Source of the DNA: Tepidiphilus sp. | Lineage (GTDB): Bacteria; Pseudomonadota; Gammaproteobacteria; Burkholderiales; Rhodocyclaceae | Direction: 5' to 3' | Assembly (NCBI GenBank): GCA_028684345.1 | Contig: JAQUGB010000006.1 | Coordinates: 1-26,224 of the forward strand | DNA length: 26,224 bases | Shown: positions 8,780-16,037 of the stretch, piece by piece | How positions within the stretch are numbered: the first letter of the stretch is position 1 | How the letters are laid out: the number at the start of each line of letters is the position of its first letter | The notes under the pieces: model-generated | Told to the model about the DNA's origin: nothing | What the model saw: only the letters and a program-made list of their open reading frames with translations | The model's database searches: none | Made by a program: the position numbers and the translations under genes

Positions 8780-9559
8780 TCATTCTTCCGGATGCAGTAC
8801 CGCATGCAGGAATTCGCGCGTGCGCTGCTCCTTGGGCGAACTGAAAATCTCCTCGGGAGGTCCCTGTTCAAGAATGCGTCCCTGATCGAAAAAACAGATG
8901 CGATCGGAAATGCGGCGCGCGAAGTCCATCTCGTGCGTCACCAGCAGCATGGTGAGCTCATGCTCCTCTGCCAGGCTGCGGATGACGCGCAACACCTCCC
9001 CCACCAGCTCCGGATCGAGCGCCGAGGTCGGTTCGTCGAACAGCATGATCTTGGGGCGCATGGCCAAGGCGCGCGCGATTGCCACGCGCTGCTGCTGTCC
9101 GCCCGAGAGCTGTGAGGGAAACGCCTCGGCCTTGTCGCTCAAGCCCACCAGTTCGAGCAATTCCTCGGCCCGTTGCCGCGCCTCCTGCGGCGACAGGCCG
9201 AGCACGTAGCGCGGCGCCTCGGTGAGGTTGCGCAGCACCGTCATGTGCGGAAACAGATTGAAGTGCTGAAAAACCATCCCCATCTTCTGGCGCATCTTTC
9301 GCAGATGGGCTTCGCTGGCAGGTTTGAGGGTGCCCTGGTGTGGCTCGTGCCACAACGGCTCGCCGTCGACGTAGACCACCCCGGCGTTGATGCGCTCGAG
9401 CGTCATGAGCACACGCAGCACGGTCGACTTGCCCGACCCGGAAGGGCCGATGATGGTCACTTTCTCGCCGGGAGCCACTTCGAAGTCGAGTTCATCGAGC
9501 ACGGTGAGCTCGCCGAAGCGCTTGACGACTTTCTCGAATCGAATGATCGGCTCGTTCAT
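8780..9559 (-). CDS. ehuA: Ectoine/hydroxyectoine-type ABC importer, ATPase subunit (EhuA-like)
   Basis: Cytoplasmic ATPase of a polar amino acid (PAAT) family importer. The 259 residues contain Walker A GPSGSGKST (38-46), a Q-loop in GMVFQHFNLFPHMTVLRN, signature LSGGQQQR, Walker B IMLFDEPTSALD and the switch His in LLVTHEMDF. The insert between the lobes (VDGEPLWH...PASEAHLRKMR) resembles EhuA more than GlnQ or HisP, as far as I recall those families. The start overlaps the ehuD stop by 4 bp (ATGA), with AGGAA about 10 nt upstream. It is the last gene of the ehuB-C-D-A operon. Substrate assignment rests on subfamily resemblance and the nearby ectABCD genes. Confidence 0.85.
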   Translation of the reverse strand: MNEPIIRFEKVVKRFGELTVLDELDFEVAPGEKVTIIGPSGSGKSTVLRVLMTLERINAGVVYVDGEPLWHEPHQGTLKPASEAHLRKMRQKMGMVFQHFNLFPHMTVLRNLTEAPRYVLGLSPQEARQRAEELLELVGLSDKAEAFPSQLSGGQQQRVAIARALAMRPKIMLFDEPTSALDPELVGEVLRVIRSLAEEHELTMLLVTHEMDFARRISDRICFFDQGRILEQGPPEEIFSSPKEQRTREFLHAVLHPEE

Positions 9560-10257
9560 TTCAGCGGGATTCCTCGTTTGGGAAGACGGGTATCGAGCAC
9601 GCGCACCCCCCAGGAAGCGATGAGCGTCAAGAGAAGATAGAGCGCCCCCACCATGGTGAGCGGAATGAGGTAGTTGAAGGTGCGATCACCGATGATCTTG
9701 GCGACGTTGAGCATTTCGAGCACGGTGACCACGGACAGTACCGGCACGTCTTTCATGATCGAGACGAGATAATTCCCCATTGCCGGCACGATACGCACGA
9801 CCGCCTGCGGCAGGATCACATGGATGAAGGCAAGCCTTTCGGAAAGGTTGAGTGCCCGGGCTGCCTCTTTCTGCCCGCGCGGCACGGCCTGAATACCCGC
9901 TCGATACACTTCCGCGGTATAGGCGCTATATTGCACCCCCAAGGCCAGCGCCCCCGTGAGAAATGCTGGCAGCACGATGCCATAATCGGGCAAGACGTAG
10001 TAAAGAAAGAAGAGCTGGATGAGCAGGGGCGTATCACGCAAGAATTCGGTGATGAACGCAGCCGGCCAAGCAATGATTTTCAGAGGCACCCCTTTGAGGG
10101 ACGCCAACAGCAAGCCCAGCCCCAAAGCCACGAAAAATCCCAGCAGCGAGGCCTGGATCGTCACGACCATGCCGCGCAGCAAAATTGGCAGGATGGACCA
10201 GGCAAACGCCCAAGAAGTGCTCGTGTCCCATTCTATTCCGAAGAGCATGGCGCTCAT
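9556..10257 (-). CDS. ehuD: Ectoine/hydroxyectoine-type ABC importer, permease subunit (EhuD-like)
   Basis: Inner-membrane permease of the His/Glu/Gln/Arg/opine (HEQRo) family, 233 residues. It is mostly hydrophobic helices, with the EAA loop that contacts the ATPase visible as KEAARALNLSERLAFIHVILPQA. It should pair with EhuC to form the membrane channel. The start overlaps the ehuC stop (ATGA, 10254-10257). The Shine-Dalgarno GGAGGAG ends right at this ATG, so initiation at the in-frame ATG three codons later (10248, spacing 9) is equally plausible. The stop overlaps ehuA by 4 bp, consistent with tight translational coupling. Confidence 0.85.
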   Translation of the reverse strand: MSAMLFGIEWDTSTSWAFAWSILPILLRGMVVTIQASLLGFFVALGLGLLLASLKGVPLKIIAWPAAFITEFLRDTPLLIQLFFLYYVLPDYGIVLPAFLTGALALGVQYSAYTAEVYRAGIQAVPRGQKEAARALNLSERLAFIHVILPQAVVRIVPAMGNYLVSIMKDVPVLSVVTVLEMLNVAKIIGDRTFNYLIPLTMVGALYLLLTLIASWGVRVLDTRLPKRGIPLK

Positions 10258-10925
10258 CTCCTCCGATGCCGCCAGCGACCAACGTGGCGTTCGAGCAATC
10301 CCATCAACGCAGCCAGCACCAAGGCCATGCCAAAGTACATGAAAAGCACCATGGTATAGATAGTGGTGCTGTCCTGGGTAAGATTACGCAACTGTTCGGC
10401 ACGAAAAGCCAAATCTCCCAGACTGATGAGTGACACGAGCGCTGTATCCTTGAGGTTCTGCACCGCCAGATTGCCGAAAGGAGGCATCATTTCCGGCAAC
10501 GCCTGCGGCAGGGCGATACGCCACAAAGTCTGAGTACGCGTGAAGTTGAGCGCTTTTGCCGCCTCGTACTGCGTACGCGGCACCGCTTGCACCGCCCCCC
10601 GGACGACCTCCGCCCCATAGGCCCCGATGTTCAGCCCCAGGGCCAGCACCCCGACGCTGACCGGATGGAAACGAAGATCGAGGCCAATGAGCTCACCGAG
10701 TAGCGGCAGGGCAAAATACAGCCAGAAGAGCTGTACCAGCAGCGACGTACCGCGGAAGACTTCGATATAAGTGACGCTCAGAGCCTTGATCAACGGATTG
10801 TGTGACAGCTTTCCCATGCCGGCGCCAAAAGCCAGCAACGCGCCCAGGATGGTGGAATACACGGTGAGCTCTATCGTCACCCAGCATCCCTGGAGCAGAG
10901 GGTCGATGTAGCGCGTCCATTCCAC
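10254..10925 (-). CDS. ehuC: Ectoine/hydroxyectoine-type ABC importer, permease subunit (EhuC-like)
   Basis: Second HEQRo-type permease, 223 residues, with several membrane helices. The EAA-loop region is YEAAKALNFTRTQTLWRIALPQALPEM. It starts with GTG, supported by GGGGAG 7 nt upstream; no better ATG exists nearby. It is preceded by a 157-bp gap after ehuB that contains a small hairpin at the ehuB end, and it overlaps ehuD by 4 bp. Two distinct permeases with one ATPase and one binding protein match the Ehu system of Sinorhizobium, although the gene order here is B-C-D-A rather than A-B-C-D. Confidence 0.85.
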   Translation of the reverse strand: MEWTRYIDPLLQGCWVTIELTVYSTILGALLAFGAGMGKLSHNPLIKALSVTYIEVFRGTSLLVQLFWLYFALPLLGELIGLDLRFHPVSVGVLALGLNIGAYGAEVVRGAVQAVPRTQYEAAKALNFTRTQTLWRIALPQALPEMMPPFGNLAVQNLKDTALVSLISLGDLAFRAEQLRNLTQDSTTIYTMVLFMYFGMALVLAALMGLLERHVGRWRHRRR

Positions 10926-11064
10926 GTCGATTCTCCCCGAGTCGGTGCGCTTGGGCGCCCTGAAATCTCATGGTCCGTGCCGATCGCTTCGCTCGCCAGC
11001 CTGCCCGGCCGCTAGGAGTGCGCCCAATCCAGCGTCCATGGCCCGAGGAGCACGCTCGCTTCCG

Positions 11065-11081
11065 CGCTTCCTCGGAAAGCG
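11065..11081 (-). other. Small hairpin just after the ehuB stop
   Basis: On the minus strand CGCTTTC and GAAGCG pair around a CGAG tetraloop, with one bulged T, 1 nt after the ehuB stop codon. No T-run follows. Hairpins after the binding-protein gene often protect the upstream message from 3' exonucleases, so that binding protein exceeds permease. That role is inference here. The rest of the 157-bp gap before ehuC holds no visible gene. Confidence 0.35.
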
Positions 11082-11082
11082 A

Positions 11083-11955
11083 TCAGGGCGCGGCGCACAG
11101 CTCCTCGGCCGTGTGATCGAACGAATGGTCGAGATCATTCTCGCCGAACCCGTAGCCGAGCAGGATCCCACGCCATGCTTCCGTCTGTTTGAACCGGGCC
11201 AGCTGCTCATTGATGGCGTCGCGCAGTTCCTCGTTACCCTTGGCGAACACGAACCCACCCCAGCTACGCACCGGCTTTCCGTCGATGACCGGATCCTTGA
11301 ACGCTTTCACGCGCTCCACGGCCTTGCTCTTGGCGGCCAAATTGGCCACGGTCAGGCTGGTAGCGGCATAGGCATCGGCACGTCCGGTAGCCACCGTGGA
11401 AATGGCATCCGCATTGCTGGCGATGGTGACGATGCGATTCTCGGGCAGACCGAGCTTTTGGAACATCTCGAGCTGATCGGCTCCGGCCATGATGGCCACC
11501 TTGACTCCTCGTTTGGCCACGATGTCCTCGTAGGAGTGCAGTTTCTTGGGATTGCCCTTCTTCACCAACAGCCCTTCTCCATAGGAACTATTGGGATTGG
11601 AGAAGAGCACTTCCTGACAGCGTTGCGGCAGGATCGCCATCTCGGCGGCGACCATGTCGAAGCGATTCGCTTTGAGTCCGGGAATGAGCGAGCTGAACGC
11701 CGTACCCACCCATTCGATCCGCTCGATCCCCAGTTGCTCGACCAACACTTTGGCCACGTCGGGACCAGCCCCTTTGGCCTGGCCGTCGATGTCGATGTAT
11801 CCATAAGGAATTTCATTGGCCACGGCGATGCGGATTACCCCACGCGCCTTGATCTCCTCGAGCGAAGCCGCATGGGCATCGTACGTGACCAATGACAAAA
11901 GGGGAAAACAGAAGACGAGCAGAACGCGAAAAATGCCTTTTGAATTAGCTTTCAT
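11083..11955 (-). CDS. ehuB: Ectoine/hydroxyectoine-type ABC importer, periplasmic binding protein (EhuB-like)
   Basis: Periplasmic solute-binding protein (SBP family 3), 290 residues from the chosen start. A signal peptide (MKANSKGIFR, hydrophobic core, YDAHA cleavage near residue 29) is followed by the mature SLEEIKARGVIRIAVANE opening. The body resembles EhuB proteins: LIPGLKANRFDMVAAEMAILPQRC and SYGEGLLV. I chose ATG 11955 because GGTGAG lies 6 nt upstream. An adjacent in-frame ATG is at 11958, and a longer in-frame start at 12027 would run through the promoter and spoil the signal peptide. First gene of the operon. By gapless counting against the published S. meliloti ligand cage, one aromatic position appears to be Ala (see findings), so the ligand should be tested. 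Confidence 0.83.
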   Translation of the reverse strand: MKANSKGIFRVLLVFCFPLLSLVTYDAHAASLEEIKARGVIRIAVANEIPYGYIDIDGQAKGAGPDVAKVLVEQLGIERIEWVGTAFSSLIPGLKANRFDMVAAEMAILPQRCQEVLFSNPNSSYGEGLLVKKGNPKKLHSYEDIVAKRGVKVAIMAGADQLEMFQKLGLPENRIVTIASNADAISTVATGRADAYAATSLTVANLAAKSKAVERVKAFKDPVIDGKPVRSWGGFVFAKGNEELRDAINEQLARFKQTEAWRGILLGYGFGENDLDHSFDHTAEELCAAP

Positions 11956-11991
11956 CATCAACTCACCCAACTTCAAAGGGAATGTTTTATC

Positions 11992-12023
11992 ATTGTAATT
12001 CATACCCCATTGAAAATCAATGG
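11992..12023 (-). promoter_or_regulatory. ehuBCDA promoter with an overlapping inverted-repeat operator
   Basis: On the minus strand TTGATT (12015-12020), a 17-bp spacer and TACAAT (11992-11997) form a good sigma70 promoter, starting transcription near 11985 and giving a leader of about 30 nt to ehuB. The inverted repeat CCATTGA-AAA-TCAATGG (12007-12023) covers the -35, the usual position for a repressor. No regulator gene is adjacent. Confidence 0.6.
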
Positions 12024-12041
12024 ACAAAATATATTTTTATG

Positions 12042-12085
12042 TCAAATCAATATTTGATATATATTGAACATGATATTTTCAATGG
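12042..12085. repeat. AT-rich inverted repeats upstream of the ehuB promoter
   Basis: Three nested signals lie here. TCAAAT-CAAT-ATTTGA spans 12042-12057. TCAATAT-N7-ATATTGA spans 12047-12067. ATTTTCAATGG (12075-12085) is the exact reverse complement of CCATTGAAAAT (12007-12017) inside the ehuB operator, 57 bp away. The spacing would allow two regulator dimers to bind and loop or cooperate. The base composition stands out sharply from the GC-rich surroundings. Confidence 0.5.
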
Positions 12086-12331
12086 AGATGCATCGGATGA
12101 CAAAAGACCACTTCGAGGGCAAAGGCAAGGCGAGGCACATGGAAGACATAATGAAAGACGTGACAGGGAAATGGGCGAGCACCCCCTGCACATCGGCGCC
12201 GTGCGTGCGCGCATTCGCTTATTCGGCGAGGTTGCCCCATGGATGGGTGAGGACCATAGCCGGCCCCCAGCCTTCATCAAACCGCGTAGCAGGACGATCG
12301 AAGCGTTGAAAAATACCCGGCTAGCCCTGCC
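12086..12331. other. Intergenic stretch between the TRAP permease and ehuB; no supported gene
   Basis: On the minus strand, just after the TRAP permease stop, palindrome GGCTAGCC (12319-12326) is followed by a five-T run (12309-12313). This is at best a weak terminator. On the plus strand a possible reading frame from ATG 12097 (MTKDHFEGKGK...) is followed in another frame by GC-biased codons (MGEHPLHIGAVRARIRLFG...). These may be pieces of a decayed gene, but I do not recognise them and cannot call a CDS. Confidence 0.25.
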
Positions 12332-14941
12332 TCACCGACTCGGCTGCGGACGCCGCCTTTGCCACCCCATCAGGGCGAGCATCGCGGCCCACGCCGGCAA
12401 GTAGAGCCATTCCTTGGCCGGACGATCAGGATTGGGTAATTCCACGTGAGAAATGGACAACCCCGGCTCCAAGCCGAATTTCGCCGCCAAGGAGCCGAAC
12501 TCCACGCCGACGATCTGCCACCGATCCCCCAGTGGCATCACCCGAATGCCGACCGAGCGCAGGCGGTCGCGGGCATTCTCGCTCGGCTCTCCCAAGGGAA
12601 GGATCACCCCTCGGCGCACTTCGGCTCCTTCCAGATTCACCCCCTCCACGAACAGTCGCAGCGAGGCGCCTGCGGGAAGAGAGGTCACCACCCGTTCGAG
12701 CTCGACGGCGGGCACTTCGGTATAGGGCGGCACGAGGCGATCCATCCAGAACCCTGGGCGCAACAGGGTAAAAGCCACCAACAAGAGCAAACCCGCTTCC
12801 CACCATCGATTGCGCGCAAAAAACCACCCTTGCATGGCCGCGACGAATGCCATCATCGCCGTCACCCCTGCGGTCACCGTCAGCACCAGCCCGGTCCAAC
12901 TCTCCACGCCAATCAAAAGGAGCTGGGTGTTGAAGAGAAACATGAACGGCAAAATGGCCGTGCGGATGGAATAGAAGAACGCCTGCACCCCAACGGCGAT
13001 GGGATCTGTGCGGGCGATTCCGGCCGCGGCGTACGAGGCTAGACCCACGGGAGGAGTCACGTCGGCCATCAATCCGAAATAGAAGACGAACATATGCACG
13101 GCGATGAGCGGCACCACGAGGCCATTCTGCCCCCCCACCTCCACCACCACCGGCGCCATGAGCGTCGAGACCACGATGTAATTGGCCGTGGTGGGCAGGC
13201 CCATGCCCAAAATCATACAGATGAGAGCCACCAACAACAGCAGCAACAACAAATTGCCGCCGGCAAGCATCTCGATCACCTCGGTGAGCACCAGACCGAT
13301 GCCGGTGAGGGTGACCGTCCCCACGATGATCCCGGCCGATGCCGTAGCGATGGCGATCGGCACCATGTTGCGCGCCCCGCCCACCATGGCCATCCACAGA
13401 TCGCGCAGTCCTTCGGCGAGGGACGCGCCATAGCACCCTTCCGCACGAAAGAAGGCATAGAGCGGACGCTGGGTCAGGAGGATGAAGATGAGGTAGGTGA
13501 GCGCCCAGAAGGCGGCCAATCCCGGCGAGAGGCGCTCCACCATGAGATTCCAGATCAGCACCGCCACCGGCAAAAGGTAATGCAGCCCGGCCGGAATCGT
13601 CTTTCGCGCTTCGGGCAACTCGGTGATTTCCGCCTTGGGATCGTCGAACGGAAGCGGCGGCATACGCGCAGCCAGACGAACCAGCGCGAGATAGAGGAAA
13701 AACATCAATACCGAGACGACGAAAAACGAGCCCTGGGGCCACAGCGCCTTGATCCACCCAAGCCCCCACACGACCACGCCCGCCAGGATCACGATTCCGG
13801 CGAACGCCATGACGGCACGTAGCAGGCGTTGCTGCCAAGGCGTCAAGGTGCGCGCCGGCAATCCCTCGATACCATGGCGAACGGCCTCCAGATGCACCAG
13901 ATAAAACAGGCCGAGGTAGGACAATACCGCCGGCAAGAAAGCATGCTTGAGCACTTCGATGTAAGGAATGCCCACGTACTCGGTCATCAGAAAGGCCGCC
14001 GCACCCATCACGGGGGGCATGATCTGCCCATCGACCGAGGCGGCCACTTCCACGGCCGCAGCCTTCTTGGGCGGATAGCCTACGCGTTTCATCAACGGGA
14101 TGGTGAAGGTTCCGGTCGTGACGACGTTGGCGATGGACGAGCCGGAAATGATGCCCGTGGAGGCCGAAGCCACCACCGCCGCCTTGGCCGGTCCTCCGCG
14201 GAATCGTCCCAACAGGGAGATGGCCGCGGCGATGAAATACCCTCCGGCGCCGGCCGTCTCCAGCATGGCGCCGAAGAGCACGAAGAGGAAGATGAAACTG
14301 GTCGACACGCCCAGAGCCACGCCAAACACCCCTTCGGTGGTGAGCCAGAAGTGGCTCATCCCCTTGGCGAGCGAAGCCCCCCGATGCGCGATTGCATCGG
14401 GCATATAGGGACCGAGGAAGACATAGCCGAGGAAAATGAGCGCAAGCAGCGTCAAAGGCCAACCCAGCGAGCGACGTGCCGCTTCGAGCAGCAACGCCAG
14501 ACCAATCAAGGCGGCCGTCAGGTCCATCGGCGAGGGCAAACCCGGGCGGGCAGACAATTCACGATAAAAGAACGCGATGTAGCCGGCGCAGGCCATACCG
14601 GCCAGCGCCAATCCCCAGTCGAAGAGCGGAACGTGATCGCGGGGTGATCGCTTCAGGGCCGGATAGGCCAGAAAAGCCAGCGCGATGGCAAAGGCGAGGT
14701 GGATGGAGCGGGCCTCGGTGTCATTGAAGATACCGACGTCGAATAAAAACGGCAAAGGGGAGGCGTACCACAACTGAAACAGCGACCAGGCAAGCGCCAG
14801 CAGCGTGAGCACGCCGCCCTGCCAACCCGCCGGCTGCCGCCGACCGGTGTCGGCCTCGGCGACGAGCTCGCGCAGCGCCTCGTCGGGCAGCCCGGGCTCC
14901 TCCCGCTGCTGCTGTCGCCCCTCTTTCATCCCCGATCGCAT
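12332..14941 (-). CDS. TRAP transporter fused permease (DctQ-DctM type) with DUF3394 tail
   Basis: Integral membrane subunit of a sodium- or proton-driven TRAP importer, 869 residues. The small (Q) and large (M) membrane subunits are fused, as is usual for TAXI-type systems. Many hydrophobic helices run through the protein. The DctM-like core includes ASASTGIISGSSIANVVTTG, GQIMPPVMGAAAFLM and GMGLPTTANYIVVSTLMAP, which are characteristic. The last 150 or so residues (VELERVVTSLPAGASLRLFVEG to LYLPAWAAMLALMGW) match the soluble-plus-anchor DUF3394 domain found at the end of some of these permeases. It starts 16 bp after the TAXI binding-protein gene. An alternative start is 12 bp downstream (14929). 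Substrate is unknown; TAXI systems are reported for glutamate and other organic acids. Confidence 0.92.
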   Translation of the reverse strand: MRSGMKEGRQQQREEPGLPDEALRELVAEADTGRRQPAGWQGGVLTLLALAWSLFQLWYASPLPFLFDVGIFNDTEARSIHLAFAIALAFLAYPALKRSPRDHVPLFDWGLALAGMACAGYIAFFYRELSARPGLPSPMDLTAALIGLALLLEAARRSLGWPLTLLALIFLGYVFLGPYMPDAIAHRGASLAKGMSHFWLTTEGVFGVALGVSTSFIFLFVLFGAMLETAGAGGYFIAAAISLLGRFRGGPAKAAVVASASTGIISGSSIANVVTTGTFTIPLMKRVGYPPKKAAAVEVAASVDGQIMPPVMGAAAFLMTEYVGIPYIEVLKHAFLPAVLSYLGLFYLVHLEAVRHGIEGLPARTLTPWQQRLLRAVMAFAGIVILAGVVVWGLGWIKALWPQGSFFVVSVLMFFLYLALVRLAARMPPLPFDDPKAEITELPEARKTIPAGLHYLLPVAVLIWNLMVERLSPGLAAFWALTYLIFILLTQRPLYAFFRAEGCYGASLAEGLRDLWMAMVGGARNMVPIAIATASAGIIVGTVTLTGIGLVLTEVIEMLAGGNLLLLLLLVALICMILGMGLPTTANYIVVSTLMAPVVVEVGGQNGLVVPLIAVHMFVFYFGLMADVTPPVGLASYAAAGIARTDPIAVGVQAFFYSIRTAILPFMFLFNTQLLLIGVESWTGLVLTVTAGVTAMMAFVAAMQGWFFARNRWWEAGLLLLVAFTLLRPGFWMDRLVPPYTEVPAVELERVVTSLPAGASLRLFVEGVNLEGAEVRRGVILPLGEPSENARDRLRSVGIRVMPLGDRWQIVGVEFGSLAAKFGLEPGLSISHVELPNPDRPAKEWLYLPAWAAMLALMGWQRRRPQPSR

Positions 14942-14957
14942 CGCCGAGGCCCCGGGA

Positions 14958-15932
14958 TCAGAGCCAGCCTTTTTCGCGGTAGTACTTCAGCGCACCCGGA
15001 TGAAGCGGCGCCGACAGACCGTCCTTGACCATGTGCTGCGGATCGAGATACCCGAAAGCCGGATGCAGTTTCTTGAACTCCTCGAAGTTCTCGAATACCG
15101 TTTTCACCAGCGTATAGACCACTTCATCGGGCACCTTGGCCGAAGTCACGAGCGTGGCGAGTACGCCATAGGTCGGCACGGGATCGGGATGATTGGGATA
15201 CACGCCGCCGGGAATTTCCACTTTGGCATAATAGGGCGACTCGGCCACGAGCTTGTCGACCGCCGTGCCCGTGACATTCGCGAGTTTGGCATTACAGGTG
15301 GCGAGGGGGTCCTGGATGTTGGCGCTCGGATGCCCGACGACGAAGAAGAAGGCGTCGATCTTGTTGTCACACAACGCCGGACCATGCTCATCGGGTTTGA
15401 GCTCCGAGACGAGGGAGAAATCGGAATACTTCCATCCCAACGCCTGGAGCAACACGTCGACCGTGGCGCGCTGCCCCGAACCCGGGTTGCCGATGTTGAC
15501 GCGCTTACCCTTGATGGCCTCCAGACCCTTCTTCGCATCGATTTCGGGACGAACCACCAGGGTGAGCGGCTCGGGATGCAGCGAGAACACCGCGCGCAGA
15601 TCTTTGAACGGCCCTGCGTCCTTGAAGGAACTCGTGCCGTTGTAGGCGTGATACTGCCAGTCGGACTGCACCACCCCAAAATCGAGCTCACCCGCCCGGA
15701 TGGTATTGACGTTATAGACCGACCCCCCCGTGCTTTCGACCGAGCAGCGGTATCCATGCTGAGCCCGGTCCTTGTTCATCAAGCGGCACACGGCGCCGCC
15801 GGCGGCATAGTACACCCCCGTGACCCCGCCGGTGCCGATGGTGACGAACTTTTGCTGTGCCATGGCCGTCGGCGCGCTCAAGCTTGCCACCCCCAGCGCC
15901 AGGATGGCGCCCATCGTCTTGATACCTTTCAT
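14958..15932 (-). CDS. TAXI family TRAP transporter solute-binding protein
   Basis: Periplasmic binding protein that delivers solute to the fused TRAP permease encoded next to it. It has 324 residues. The signal peptide MKGIKTMGAILALGVASLSA is followed by PTAMA, with cleavage before QQKF near residue 24-25. The mature start FVTIGTGGVTGVYYAAGGAVCR is the classic TAXI (TRAP-associated extracytoplasmic immunogenic) opening. STGGSVYNVNTIRAGELDFG and GNPGSGQRATVDVLL are further family landmarks. GGAGGAG lies 6 nt before the ATG. Upstream (15933-16037) is a 105-bp gap after the acyl-CoA synthetase with no strong terminator, so the genes may be cotranscribed or have a weak internal promoter. The ligand cannot be read from sequence. 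Confidence 0.93.
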   Translation of the reverse strand: MKGIKTMGAILALGVASLSAPTAMAQQKFVTIGTGGVTGVYYAAGGAVCRLMNKDRAQHGYRCSVESTGGSVYNVNTIRAGELDFGVVQSDWQYHAYNGTSSFKDAGPFKDLRAVFSLHPEPLTLVVRPEIDAKKGLEAIKGKRVNIGNPGSGQRATVDVLLQALGWKYSDFSLVSELKPDEHGPALCDNKIDAFFFVVGHPSANIQDPLATCNAKLANVTGTAVDKLVAESPYYAKVEIPGGVYPNHPDPVPTYGVLATLVTSAKVPDEVVYTLVKTVFENFEEFKKLHPAFGYLDPQHMVKDGLSAPLHPGALKYYREKGWL

Positions 15933-16037
15933 GGCGTACTCCTCCTGTGATGAATTTTCGTTTCGTCAAGTCTAGGGCGTAGAAGCGAATAGCGCCAGTT
16001 CGGGAAAACCCGCACCAGGGCGTGTTTCGACTTCGTA

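Noticed and set aside
8748..8797. CTGCATC...GATGCAG inverted repeat at the ehuA 3' end as a terminator
   Set aside because: Arms are only 7 bp, 36 bp apart and one lies inside the coding region; no T-run.
11956..12027. Longer ehuB start at 12027
   Set aside because: It would place the promoter and operator within the gene and put 25 polar residues before the signal peptide; GGTGAG supports the start at 11955.
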